Positions 42,511 to 51,072 of a stretch of DNA of 64,000 bases are shown here, piece by piece. The notes under the pieces are model-generated. The model was not told where the DNA came from and did not search any database. It saw only the letters and a list, made by a program, of their open reading frames with translations. Source of the stretch: Brevundimonas sp. (GTDB lineage: Bacteria > Pseudomonadota > Alphaproteobacteria > Caulobacterales > Caulobacteraceae); NCBI RefSeq assembly GCF_027487935.1, contig NZ_JAIYCP010000025.1, positions 38,869-102,868 of the forward strand. The letters are read 5' to 3'. A program made the translations under genes and the position numbers. Position 1 is the stretch's first letter, and every line of letters starts with the position of its first letter.

Positions 42511-42918
42511 TCACACCTCTTCTGTCACGGCGCGCACCCGCAGCACCGCAAATGTCCGCGCCGCGTCGGCGCCCGGGAACACATCGGCGAACGTCACCCT
42601 CAGGTTCACCGTCCGCACCCCGTCGGCCTCCAGGACCGTCTCGTTCAGCGACAGGCGCACCGCCGCCAGCACCGCCTTGGCCTCCTCGGTCCCGCGGAAC
42701 CGCGACACCACCGTCAGGGTCAGAGCCTGCTCGACCCCGCCTCCGTCTGCCCCGACCGGCCGGCTCTCGCTCCGCCCGATCAGCAGATGCGGAAAGGCCG
42801 CGTCGATCGGCGCTGTGTCCCAGATCCGCGCCGGCTGTCCGAGCAGGGCCTGCACCGCCGCATCCGCCTTCAGATGCCCGAGCAGTGCCTTCTGCAGCGC
42901 CAGTTCGTGCGCGCTCAT
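42511..42918 (-). CDS. GTA gp8-like DUF3168 tail terminator
   Basis: MSAHELALQKALLGHLKADAAVQALLGQPARIWDTAPIDAAFPHLLIGRSESRPVG. Confidence 0.88.
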   Translation of the reverse strand: MSAHELALQKALLGHLKADAAVQALLGQPARIWDTAPIDAAFPHLLIGRSESRPVGADGGGVEQALTLTVVSRFRGTEEAKAVLAAVRLSLNETVLEADGVRTVNLRVTFADVFPGADAARTFAVLRVRAVTEEV

Positions 42919-43208
42919 CGCACCCGCTCCAGGTTCAGGATCGCCCGCCCGCCGACCGTCTCGCCCGAGACGATCCGCCAGTCGCCGCCGCCGAATCCCA
43001 GCACCCGGCCCTCGGCCAGCCGTGCGTCCGACCGCGTCTCCGCCGTCACCGTCTCGACCACCCGCAACCCGCCCGGCTCGCTCTTCTCGCGCCGCCGCCG
43101 CGACCCCAGCTTCAGCCAGGCCCAGCCGAGGGGCTCCCAGCTGACCGCCCGACCGCCATAGGGCGTCTCGCTCTCGACGCCCTGAAGCAACTCCGCCAGC
43201 ACCTTCAC
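42915..43208 (-). CDS. GTA gp7-like head-tail adaptor
   Basis: YGGRAVSWEPLGWAWLKLGSRRRREKSEPGG; position in cluster. Confidence 0.78.
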   Translation of the reverse strand: MKVLAELLQGVESETPYGGRAVSWEPLGWAWLKLGSRRRREKSEPGGLRVVETVTAETRSDARLAEGRVLGFGGGDWRIVSGETVGGRAILNLERVR

Positions 43209-43471
43209 AGCCGCACCACGCGATAAGGCGCGATCCAGCCCTCGACCGGCGCAACCGGCATCTCCGCCTCGCCCCGCTCATAGGCCCTCAGGGCCAGCAT
43301 CAGGATCGCCAGCCGCAAGGCCGCCGGCGAGGTCGAGCTCAATGTCAGCCCGACATCCCCCTCGACCCGCGCCCGGGCCGCATCGATCAATGTCTGGATC
43401 AGCCCGTCCTCCGCCGCATGCTCGACGCGCAGGAACAGCTTCGCTTCCGCCAGCAGGACGGGTGCGGTCAT
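43205..43471 (-). CDS. GTA gp6-like head-tail connector
   Basis: AKLFLRVEHAAEDGLIQTLIDAARARVEGDVGLTL. Confidence 0.85.
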   Translation of the reverse strand: MTAPVLLAEAKLFLRVEHAAEDGLIQTLIDAARARVEGDVGLTLSSTSPAALRLAILMLALRAYERGEAEMPVAPVEGWIAPYRVVRL

Positions 43472-43498
43472 GGGAAACCTCGAATTTCGATAAGAAAA

Positions 43499-43575
43499 CG
43501 AGGGCTTAGGGCTTGGGTCGTAGGGCTTGTTCCGCCCCTCTTCCCAAGCCCCAAGCCCTACGCCCTAAGCCCTCG
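43499..43575. repeat. Long palindrome with TTAGGG-like arms between gp6 and gp5 (capsid)
   Basis: cgagggcttagggcttgggtcgtagggcttg ... caagccccaagccctacgccctaagccctcg; ~31-bp arms, short loop, directly after the capsid stop on the minus strand. Confidence 0.85.
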
Positions 43576-43581
43576 CGAGCG

Positions 43582-44826
43582 TCAGCTCGCGCTGAACCTC
43601 ATCACCTTGATCGCGTCGAAATTCTGCACCCCGCCGCCGACGCGTTTGGTGGTGTAGAACAGCACATAGGGCTTGGCGGAATAAGGGTCCCGCAGCACCC
43701 GCACCCCGGCCCGGTCGACGATCAGATAGCCGCGCTGGAAATCGCCGAAGGCGATGGCCGCGCTGTTGGCGGCGATGTCCGGCATGGTCTCGATCTCGGT
43801 CACCCGATAGCCCAGCAGGCTGGCGGTCTCGCCCGCCCGCTGCGCCGGCTGCCAGATGTAGTTGCCATCGGCATCCTTGAATTTGCGCACCGCCGAGACC
43901 GTCTTGCGGTTCATCACGAACCGCCCGTTCGGCCGGAACTGGGCCCTGGGCGCATAGACCAGGTCGATCAGCCGGTCGGTCGGGCTGGTCGGGGCGAAGG
44001 CCCCCGCCGCGCCCGAGGCGACATAGCCGAGCTGGCCCCAGACCGCGCTCGCATCCGCCACGATCGGATAGTTGAGGAAGCCCTTCGGCTTGTTGACTCC
44101 GTCGCCGTTGACGAAGGCCTGGGTCTCCTGCGCCGCAAAGGCGTCCTCGACCTCGGCTGCCAGCCATTCGTCCAGATCGATCAGGGCGTCATCCAGCAGC
44201 GACTGGGTCGCCGCCGGACTGGCGTACAGATCGGCCGACGGGAACTGCAGCAGCGCCAGGGTCGCCGGATCCGTCTCGGGCCGCGCCGCCGTCTCGGCCA
44301 CCCAGCCCGAGGCCACGCCCGCCGTCGACACCGGCTTCATGAACACCCCGGCTCCGACCGTCCTCACCGTGGCGATCTCGCGCATCGGCGACCCCGCCAT
44401 CAGCCGCCGCTCGATCGCCCGCTCGGTCTGCTCCGGCACCACAAAGCCGGCCGAATTCGACGCCGTCGAAAGCCCCGCCTTCAACTCCAGCCCGAACGAC
44501 GCGCCGGTCTTGAGATAGCCGTCAAACGCACTCTTCTCCTCCCCCTTCATGGGGGAGGTGGCGGCGAAGCCGCCGGAGGGGGAGCCGCCGCACAGTTCCG
44601 GCCGCCGCCCCTCGCTCACCACCCGGTCCAGCCGTGCCTGCGCCGCCCCGACCGCCTGGTCGATCCGCGCCACCTTCTCCTCGAGCAGCGCATCCACCGA
44701 ACGCTTCCGCTCGATCTCGTCCAGCCGGGCGTCATTGGCCCCTTTGAACGCCTCGAACGCCGCCATCATCTCATGCATGGCGGCGCGCGCCTCGGGCGTG
44801 CCCGAGACGGTTTTGGTCTCTTTCAT
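43582..44826 (-). CDS. GTA gp5-like HK97-fold major capsid protein
   Basis: MKETKTVSGTPEARAAMHEMMAAFEAFKGANDARLDEIERKRSVDALLEEKVARIDQAV...; SNSAGFVVPEQTERAIERRLMAGSPMREIATVRTV; GDFQRGYLIVDRAGVRVLRDPYSAKPYVLFYTTKRVGGGVQNFDAIKVMRFS. Confidence 0.94.
   Translation of the reverse strand: MKETKTVSGTPEARAAMHEMMAAFEAFKGANDARLDEIERKRSVDALLEEKVARIDQAVGAAQARLDRVVSEGRRPELCGGSPSGGFAATSPMKGEEKSAFDGYLKTGASFGLELKAGLSTASNSAGFVVPEQTERAIERRLMAGSPMREIATVRTVGAGVFMKPVSTAGVASGWVAETAARPETDPATLALLQFPSADLYASPAATQSLLDDALIDLDEWLAAEVEDAFAAQETQAFVNGDGVNKPKGFLNYPIVADASAVWGQLGYVASGAAGAFAPTSPTDRLIDLVYAPRAQFRPNGRFVMNRKTVSAVRKFKDADGNYIWQPAQRAGETASLLGYRVTEIETMPDIAANSAAIAFGDFQRGYLIVDRAGVRVLRDPYSAKPYVLFYTTKRVGGGVQNFDAIKVMRFSAS
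44536..44590. repeat. Palindromic repeat element within the capsid ORF (in frame)
   Basis: ctcctcccccttcatgggggaggtggcggcgaagccgccggagggggagcc; encodes GSPSGGFAATSPMKGEE in the capsid frame. Confidence 0.8.
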
Positions 44827-44846
44827 GGTATCTCCGGTTTCAGTGT

Positions 44847-45018
44847 CTCCCTCCCCTTCATGGGGAGTAGAGGAAGGGTCAGCGGCGCTGACCCAACCTT
44901 GGGCGAGGCGGAGCCGAGCCCGGGTGGGGCAGTGGGCCACCGCTTCGGTCGTTGTGGTTCGTCGTGCCCCACCCGGATCGGCTGTCGCCGATCGTCCCGC
45001 CTCGTAAAGGGGAGGGAG
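44847..45018. repeat. Composite palindromic element upstream of the capsid gene
   Basis: Outer arms ctccctcccctt (44847-44858)/aaggggagggag (45007-45018); inner arms cgggtggggca/tgccccacccg. Confidence 0.8.
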
Positions 45019-45059
45019 AGCCCGTTCCTCGTTCCGGTCATTCGGGTTAGGGTCCGCCC

Positions 45060-45866
45060 GTGACCCGCTTCACCCCCCTCGAATCCGACATTCTCGACGC
45101 CCTCGCCTGGGACCTGCGCGACATCGCGCCCGATCTCGCCGGCCAGTTCGCCGAGTCCCTGCCCGGCTCACGCCGCAACACCGGCTCCGGCCTGTTCACC
45201 GAGCTGATCGTCGACCGGTCCCGGCCCCCGCCCCTGACCACCCCGACCGGCCGGTTCGGCACGGTCCACGCCATGGTCGGCGACCTGCCGGACCCCATCG
45301 CCTTTCAGGCCGAGCTGCGCGAGGGCCGGCTGCTGGCCCTGCATGGTGACGCCTATGGCCAGGACACCCGCGCCATCGACTTCGCCCGCGTCCCCTTCGA
45401 CCAGGTCTTCACCCTCGACGAGCAGGGCGAGTCCATCGCCTTCGATCCCGCGGCCCTGATGCCGCCCAGCCCCCTGCTGGACCTGCACCGGCACACCGAC
45501 CACGAGCCGCCGCTTCCCGTCTCCCGCCCAGCACCCATGACGGTTGCCGAGGTGCAGAAGCTCCAGAACGAGAAGCTGCAGGGCCTCATCGCCCTGTTCG
45601 GCAAGGTCGTACCCGCATCTCCCGAGGCCGCGGCCGACGAGAGCCCGCCGGACAAGACCGACCGGACCACCGTCCTCATAGGCCTGTGGGTCTTCCTGGG
45701 CGCCTTCACATTTCTGGCCGTCGTCCTCTTCGACGTTCCGTTCCTCTTCGCCCTCTTCCTCGCCGGTGTCCTCGGCCAGACGCTGCACAAGCCGAAGGTC
45801 CTGGACGCCCTCACCCGGGCGACCCGTCGTCTCGGCCAGTACGAATACCGCCCGCCCGAGCGCTGA
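45060..45866 (+). CDS. Hypothetical protein with C-terminal TM segments, inside GTA cluster
   Basis: MTRFTPLESDILDALAWDLRDIAPDLAGQFAESLPGSRRNTGSGLFTELIVDRSRP...; TM IGLWVFLGAFTFLAVVLFDVPFLFALFLAGVLG. Confidence 0.7.
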   Translation: MTRFTPLESDILDALAWDLRDIAPDLAGQFAESLPGSRRNTGSGLFTELIVDRSRPPPLTTPTGRFGTVHAMVGDLPDPIAFQAELREGRLLALHGDAYGQDTRAIDFARVPFDQVFTLDEQGESIAFDPAALMPPSPLLDLHRHTDHEPPLPVSRPAPMTVAEVQKLQNEKLQGLIALFGKVVPASPEAAADESPPDKTDRTTVLIGLWVFLGAFTFLAVVLFDVPFLFALFLAGVLGQTLHKPKVLDALTRATRRLGQYEYRPPER

Positions 45867-45946
45867 AATCCGCGAGCCTGCGCGCGATTGACACCCACCG
45901 GACGTCGTGGTCTCCGTTAACCACGGTCAAGTTTGGGATGGCTTTA

Positions 45947-46495
45947 ATGTCCAGAGTTCTCGCCGCGACGGCCACGGTCGCCGCCCTCCTCTCCGCCGGT
46001 GCCGTCCAGGCCGCCGACCGCTGCGGGGCCGCGACGCATATGCGGTTCGGCGAGACCCGCGCCTATTTCGGCCATACGCTCGCAGCCTGCCGCCCCGACG
46101 GCTATTGCTCGGCCGTCGTGGCCATCGCCGACCCCACGGGTCAGACCGCCTGGCGGCATCAGCTGCGCGTCGCCCGGCCCAGCCCCGGCGCCGACTATCT
46201 GGTCGAGCTGGCCGCGACCGACCCCATGCCCGTCGCCGGCGTCATGCGCTTCACCACCCCCGGCCAGACCGTCGACCCCGGCCCCTGGCTGGTCCCCACC
46301 TCGCCCGGCTCCAATGAATACCGCGTCAGCGATCCGATCCTGACCCGCTCCCTCGTTTCCGGCCTGCGCCGCCAGCGCATCGCCCGCTGGAACTACCAGT
46401 CGGCCGACGGCCCGGCCGAGGCCTATTTCTCCCTCATGGGCATGACCGCCGCCCTCAACTGGATCGACTGCCGGGGCGCCGGAAGCGCGTCCTGA
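45947..46495 (+). CDS. Secreted hypothetical protein
   Basis: MSRVLAATATVAALLSAGAVQAADRCGAATHMRFGETRAYFGHTLAACRPDGYCSAVVA; signal peptide, Cys pairs. ATG at 45938 is an alternative start. Confidence 0.65.
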   Translation: MSRVLAATATVAALLSAGAVQAADRCGAATHMRFGETRAYFGHTLAACRPDGYCSAVVAIADPTGQTAWRHQLRVARPSPGADYLVELAATDPMPVAGVMRFTTPGQTVDPGPWLVPTSPGSNEYRVSDPILTRSLVSGLRRQRIARWNYQSADGPAEAYFSLMGMTAALNWIDCRGAGSAS

Positions 46496-46556
46496 TCCGG
46501 ACTGGCGGCCGCCCGCCAGGCCCGGCATAGTCGGCCCCTCACGTCAGGGATTTCCG

Positions 46557-47132
46557 ATGCGCCTTTCGATCCTCACGACCGCCCTGCTCCTGGCCTGCGC
46601 CACGCCCGTCGCTGCGCAGACGCCCCCTGCCTCGCCACCAGCCGCGCCGGCCGCGCCCGCCCCCGCACCCGCACCCGCACCCGCCGATGTGGCCTCGCCC
46701 GAGGCCATCGTCGCAGCCCTCTATCAGGTCATCTCCGGCGATGCCGGCGTGGCCCGCGACTGGGATCGCTTCCGCGCCCTGTTCCATCCGACCGCCCGGC
46801 TCATGCCCTCGGGCCAGAACGCCCAGGGCGTCGGCGTGGTCCGTTCGATCACCCCGGACGAATACATCGCCCTCGCCGAGTCCGCCCTCGTCGGCCAGGG
46901 CTTCCATGAGCGCGAGATCGCCCGACGCAGCGAGCGGTTCGGCCATATCGTCCACGTCTGGACCACCTACGAAGGCCTGCACAGCCTCTCGGATCCCCGG
47001 CCCTTCGTCCGCGGCATCAACAGCATCCAGCTGTTCCATGACGGCACCCGCTGGTGGATCCTCAGCGTCTACTGGCAGGGCGAAACCCCGACCGAACCGA
47101 TCCCGCCGGAATATCTCCCCGCCGCGGGCTGA
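46557..47132 (+). CDS. Secreted NTF2-like hypothetical protein
   Basis: Signal peptide, Pro/Ala linker, then ALYQVISGDAGVARDWDRFRALFHPTARLMPSG...GINSIQLFHDGTRWWILSVYWQGETPTEPIPPEYL. Confidence 0.75.
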   Translation: MRLSILTTALLLACATPVAAQTPPASPPAAPAAPAPAPAPAPADVASPEAIVAALYQVISGDAGVARDWDRFRALFHPTARLMPSGQNAQGVGVVRSITPDEYIALAESALVGQGFHEREIARRSERFGHIVHVWTTYEGLHSLSDPRPFVRGINSIQLFHDGTRWWILSVYWQGETPTEPIPPEYLPAAG

Positions 47133-47135
47133 CGC

Positions 47136-47600
47136 TCAGCCCGTCCGGAACCGCGCGCCCGGCAGCATTGGAAACGTCACCAGCGACACCTCCCACAGCT
47201 CGACCTCGACCAGCACCCGCAGCCGCCCTTCCCGGCGCGCCCGGCGGCTGCGGAAGCCGATCGACAGCCCGTCCAGCGCCCCCGCCCGCGACAGCGCAAA
47301 AGCGAACCGGCTCTCGGCCGACCAGTCCATGATCCGTCCACGGACGAACAGGCCGCGTTCGTCCTCGACCATAAGGTCCCAGACCCCGACCGCCGCCCGG
47401 CCCTCGTGCTGATGCAGCATCCGAACACCACCGGCACCCGTCTTCGCCAGACTGGCCGCAAACGCACCCCGCGAGACCACATCCCCGTTCAGATCGGCCA
47501 CGCCCCACAGGGAGGCATAGCCATGGACCGGCAGGGACGAGGGTCGGAGGTCAAGGGTCGAAAGCGAGCCCGCATCCACCTTGCCTTCCCCGCCCCTCAC
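47136..47600 (-). CDS. GTA gp4-like HK97-family prohead protease
   Basis: HGYASLWGVADLNGDVVSRGAFAASL...MLHQHEGRAAVGVWDLMVEDERGLFVRGRI...DGLSIGFRSRRARR. Confidence 0.92.
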   Translation of the reverse strand: MRGGEGKVDAGSLSTLDLRPSSLPVHGYASLWGVADLNGDVVSRGAFAASLAKTGAGGVRMLHQHEGRAAVGVWDLMVEDERGLFVRGRIMDWSAESRFAFALSRAGALDGLSIGFRSRRARREGRLRVLVEVELWEVSLVTFPMLPGARFRTG

Positions 47601-47827
47601 TTCGCCCCCTCCAGCCTGCGCTCCACCCGCTCCACCGCGGCCCGCGTCGCCAGACTCTGCTCCTCCAGCCGGGCCAGCCGCTCGGCCACCAGCCGCTGCT
47701 CCCCGACCTGTTCCTCCAGCGTCGCAATCCGCGCCGCCGCCCCCCCGGCCCAGACCAGGCCGCCGACCGTCTGCACCGCCAGCGCCGCGATCACGGCGAC
47801 GGGGATTTTCCGCAGCGCCTCCGTCAC
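47597..47827 (-). CDS. GTA gp3.5-like head formation protein
   Basis: Small TM/coiled-coil protein between portal and protease genes, 4-bp overlaps with both. Confidence 0.7.
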   Translation of the reverse strand: MTEALRKIPVAVIAALAVQTVGGLVWAGGAAARIATLEEQVGEQRLVAERLARLEEQSLATRAAVERVERRLEGAK

Positions 47828-49002
47828 GCCCCCACCCCCGCCATTCGCCGCCGCTCCTCGTCCGTCAGGAAAGTCGCCGCATTCAGCCGCGCCCAGAGCG
47901 CATCGCGCTCCGGCTGCAGCGCCGGCAAGCCATCCAGATCAGCCTCAATCCGGGCGACTCCCGATCCAGCCGTCGCGAACCTTTCCCCCAGCCATCCTGT
48001 CAGCGCCGCCGCCGTCTTCCTCACCAGGGGCACCACCGTCCCCCGCCAGAAGGCCGCATTGGCCTCGCGATAGTTGGCATAGGTCGCGTCCCCGGGAATG
48101 CCCAGCAGCTGTGGCGGCACGCCGAAGGCCAGGGCGATCTCGCGCGCCGCAGCGTGTTTCCCGGCGATGAAATCCATGTCGGCCGGGGTCCAGCTCATCG
48201 GCTTCCAGTCCAGCCCGCCCTCCAGGATCATCGGCCGTCCGGCGTTCAGCGTCCCCGCATGGCTCGCCTCGACCTGCCCGCGCAGCGCCTCGAACTGTTC
48301 GGCGGTCAGCCGCTCCCCGTCCTTCGCCCCATAGACCAGCGCCCCGCTGGGCCGCGCCGCATTGTCCAGCAGCGCCTTGTTCCAGGCCCCCGAGGCGTTG
48401 TGCACATCGATCGCGAACGCCGCCGCCTCGAGCGGCGAAAACCCGTAGTGATCGTCCGTCGGATGAAACAGTTTCAGCTGCATCACGGGCGACCAGCCGT
48501 CCGCCGCCCGCCCGATCCGCACCGACCGTCCGTCTACGGAATACTCCCAGGCCTCGGGCCAGCCGGCCCGACCCGGCACCACCTTCACCCGGTCCGGCCG
48601 CAGGGTCCAAAGCTCCTCGGGTGCCTCATCCCCGACCGCCTCTGCATAGGCATTTCCCGCCGTCTGCAGGGCACCGTAAAGCGCCTCCAGCCACTCAGCC
48701 CCCGACTGCTCCGGGTTCGGCCTTGCCAGCAGCGCCGCCAGCGGATGATCGTCGCGCCGCACCCCGTCGGCGAACACCACCAACGGCGTCGACGCCGCCG
48801 CCTCCGCGATCATCCGCACACAGCGATAGGCCACCGCGTTCCTGGCAAACCCTTCCTCGGCCAGATGGGCATAGTCCCGCGGCGTCCACCGCGCCCGCCC
48901 GCCGGCCGTCAGCGCAATCAGCGGCCCGACCCGGCTGTCCTTGATCTCGGGCGCAGAAGCGCGCCGCCGGCCCTCGAAGGGCCGTCGCCAGTTCAGCATC
49001 AC
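47824..49002 (-). CDS. GTA gp3-like portal protein
   Basis: YAHLAEEGFARNAVAYRCVRMIAEAAASTPLVVFADG...MILEGGLDWKPMSWTPADMDFIAGKHAAAREIALAFGVPPQLLGIPGDATYANYREANAAFWRGTVVPL. Confidence 0.94.
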   Translation of the reverse strand: MMLNWRRPFEGRRRASAPEIKDSRVGPLIALTAGGRARWTPRDYAHLAEEGFARNAVAYRCVRMIAEAAASTPLVVFADGVRRDDHPLAALLARPNPEQSGAEWLEALYGALQTAGNAYAEAVGDEAPEELWTLRPDRVKVVPGRAGWPEAWEYSVDGRSVRIGRAADGWSPVMQLKLFHPTDDHYGFSPLEAAAFAIDVHNASGAWNKALLDNAARPSGALVYGAKDGERLTAEQFEALRGQVEASHAGTLNAGRPMILEGGLDWKPMSWTPADMDFIAGKHAAAREIALAFGVPPQLLGIPGDATYANYREANAAFWRGTVVPLVRKTAAALTGWLGERFATAGSGVARIEADLDGLPALQPERDALWARLNAATFLTDEERRRMAGVGA

Positions 49003-49011
49003 AATCTCCGT

Positions 49012-49047
49012 AGTTGGACCAACACAGTCCGGTCAGTTGGACCAACT
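49012..49047. promoter_or_regulatory. Two copies of palindrome AGTTGGaCCAACt; putative VapB-type operator
   Basis: agttggaccaac (49012-49023) and agttggaccaact (49035-49047) between the divergent portal and antitoxin starts. Confidence 0.7.
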
Positions 49048-49071
49048 CGTGATCCATGTTAGGTTGGCGTC

Positions 49072-49350
49072 ATGACGCTTCAGGTCAACATCGCCGAGGC
49101 CAAGGCCCGCCTGTCCGAACTGGTCGCTCGCGCCGAGGCCGGCGAGGAAGTCGTTCTCGCCCGGTCGGGAAAGCCCATTCTTCGCCTTCAAACCCTGTCG
49201 CGGCCTGTCCGGAAGAAGAAACATCGTTTCATCGGTGCCCTGGCGCATCTGGGGCCTCTCACTGACGAGGAAGCGAACCTTTTTCTGGAGCCTGATCCAG
49301 AGTTCGAGGCTGCGGCCCGCTCCGAGGATGAGGATCACCTCTACAAGTGA
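49072..49350 (+). CDS. Type II antitoxin, Phd/YefM-like (VapB)
   Basis: MTLQVNIAEAKARLSELVARAEAGEEVVLARSGKPILRLQTL. Confidence 0.92.
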   Translation: MTLQVNIAEAKARLSELVARAEAGEEVVLARSGKPILRLQTLSRPVRKKKHRFIGALAHLGPLTDEEANLFLEPDPEFEAAARSEDEDHLYK

Positions 49351-49766
49351 GTGCGGTCCTTCTCGATACCCACGTCCTTGTCTGGAGCTTGTTCGATCGC
49401 CCCGAACTGACGGCCTCCGCGCGCGGGTGGATCGAGGATGCATCCACCATCTATGTCAGCGTGGTCAGCATCTATGAGATCGACTTCAAGCGACGGCGAG
49501 GTGGGCTGCGGGCGAAGGACTCGTTCCTTCAGCGGATGCCGCAGAATATGCCGGAGGCCCTTCCCTCGTTTGGCTTCAGGATTGTGGACATCTCCGCCGA
49601 AATCGCCTGGCGCGCCGCCCGGCTTCCCATCGACCATCCGGACCCTTGGGACCGAATTCTGGTCGCCCAGGCCATGGCGCTGGAAGCACCCCTGATCAGC
49701 AACGACAAGCCCTTGCGCGCCTCCGTCGATGGCCAGCCGAAGACTCGCGGCGTCATAGTATTCTGA
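49347..49766 (+). CDS. PIN-domain VapC-type toxin
   Basis: VLLDTHVLVWSLFDRPELTASARGWIEDASTIYVSVVSIYEIDFKRRRG...DHPDPWDRILVAQAMALEAPLISND: PIN acidic residues; ATGA-type overlap with antitoxin. Confidence 0.93.
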   Translation: MSAVLLDTHVLVWSLFDRPELTASARGWIEDASTIYVSVVSIYEIDFKRRRGGLRAKDSFLQRMPQNMPEALPSFGFRIVDISAEIAWRAARLPIDHPDPWDRILVAQAMALEAPLISNDKPLRASVDGQPKTRGVIVF

Positions 49767-51072
49767 CCCGCGGCCCCGCCCTCGGCGCGGGAAGCAGATG
49801 CGTCACCGCCCACACCAGGGCGTCGGCCCGGTCGGGACTACGCCCGCCACCGTCCGCCGACCCCAGCGCCATCAGTTCCTCTTCCAGCGCCGGAAACGCC
49901 CCGCAGTGGACGACCCGGCCCTGTTCATAGAGCGCCGCCACCGGCTCGGCCCGCGCCGTCTTGCCCCGGCTGGCATGGACCAGTCTGATCGGGACCTCAC
50001 AGCCGCCGTGGGCCAGCACGGTCCGCACCATTTCGCCACCCTGGTTCTTCTCGGCCACAATCTCGCGCGCACCGAACTCCCGCGCCGTCTGCGCCACGAG
50101 GGTGGCCCAGCCCTGCGGCGACTCCCCGCCCCTCGACCGGTCGGCCAGCACATAGGCGCATCTGTCCCTGCGTCCGACGACCACGATCCCGCAGGCATCA
50201 CCGCCCGCGCTCGCCGGCGGATCGACCGCCACCACGATCTGCTCCAGCGACGCCGGCCGATGGCCGCGCGCCCGCGCCAGATCCTCGGCCCGGAACAGCG
50301 CCCCCTCGGCCTCGACCATCAACCCCTCCAGCTCCTGAGCCTCCAGCCGTGTCCCGGCGTAGAGCGCGCGCAGATGCGCCAGAAACCCCGGCGACAGATG
50401 ATCGGCATTCGCCTGCGTCCCGGCCCGGTCCACCACCACGCGTGTCTCCCCCAGCAGCCGGCGCAGCGCCGGGATCGGGCGCGGCGTGGTGGTCACCACC
50501 AGGCGCGGATCATCGCCCAGTCTCAGCCCCAGCCTCAGATTGCCGAGCACCAGCTCCGGCCTCCGCCAGGCGCAGAATTCATCGGCCCAGCCATGGTGGA
50601 ACTGCGGGCCTCTCAGGCTGTCGGGGTCCTCGGCAGAAAAGGCGTGGGCCTCACTGCCGTTCGGCCAGACCAGACGCCGCCGCCCCGCTTCCCAGCGCGG
50701 GCGTTTCGCCCGCTCCGGCAAGGCTTTCAGCCCCGAGGGGCCCTCCACCATCACCTCGCGCACATCATGCAGCGTCGCCCCGACGAGGGCGAACCGCCGG
50801 TCCTTTATCTCGGCAAGGTGGTTGATCCACCAGGCCCCGGCAAACGTCTTGCCGGCCCCGCGTCCGCCCAGCAGCACCCAGGTGCCCCAGTCCTTTGACG
50901 CAGCCGGTGCCTGATGTTCATGCAGGCTGAACCGGCTCGCGCACACTTCGTGCAACTGGCCAGCATCCAGGCTCGACAACGATTCCCTTCGCTTCCAGAA
51001 CGGCGTTGAGGCGATCGAGACGGGTCTCCAGTTCGGCCCGCATGCGTTCGAGATTTTCGGGGGTATCGTCAC
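49753..51072 (-). CDS. GTA gp2-like terminase large subunit (start uncertain; likely nearer 50990)
   Basis: WGTWVLLGGRGAGKTFAGAWWINHLAE (Walker A); HHGWADEFCAWRRPELVLGNLRLGLRLGDDPRLVVTTTPRP; AVDPPASAGGDACGIVVVG nuclease Asp. Confidence 0.93.
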   Translation of the reverse strand: MTIPPKISNACGPNWRPVSIASTPFWKRRESLSSLDAGQLHEVCASRFSLHEHQAPAASKDWGTWVLLGGRGAGKTFAGAWWINHLAEIKDRRFALVGATLHDVREVMVEGPSGLKALPERAKRPRWEAGRRRLVWPNGSEAHAFSAEDPDSLRGPQFHHGWADEFCAWRRPELVLGNLRLGLRLGDDPRLVVTTTPRPIPALRRLLGETRVVVDRAGTQANADHLSPGFLAHLRALYAGTRLEAQELEGLMVEAEGALFRAEDLARARGHRPASLEQIVVAVDPPASAGGDACGIVVVGRRDRCAYVLADRSRGGESPQGWATLVAQTAREFGAREIVAEKNQGGEMVRTVLAHGGCEVPIRLVHASRGKTARAEPVAALYEQGRVVHCGAFPALEEELMALGSADGGGRSPDRADALVWAVTHLLPAPRAGPRVRIL

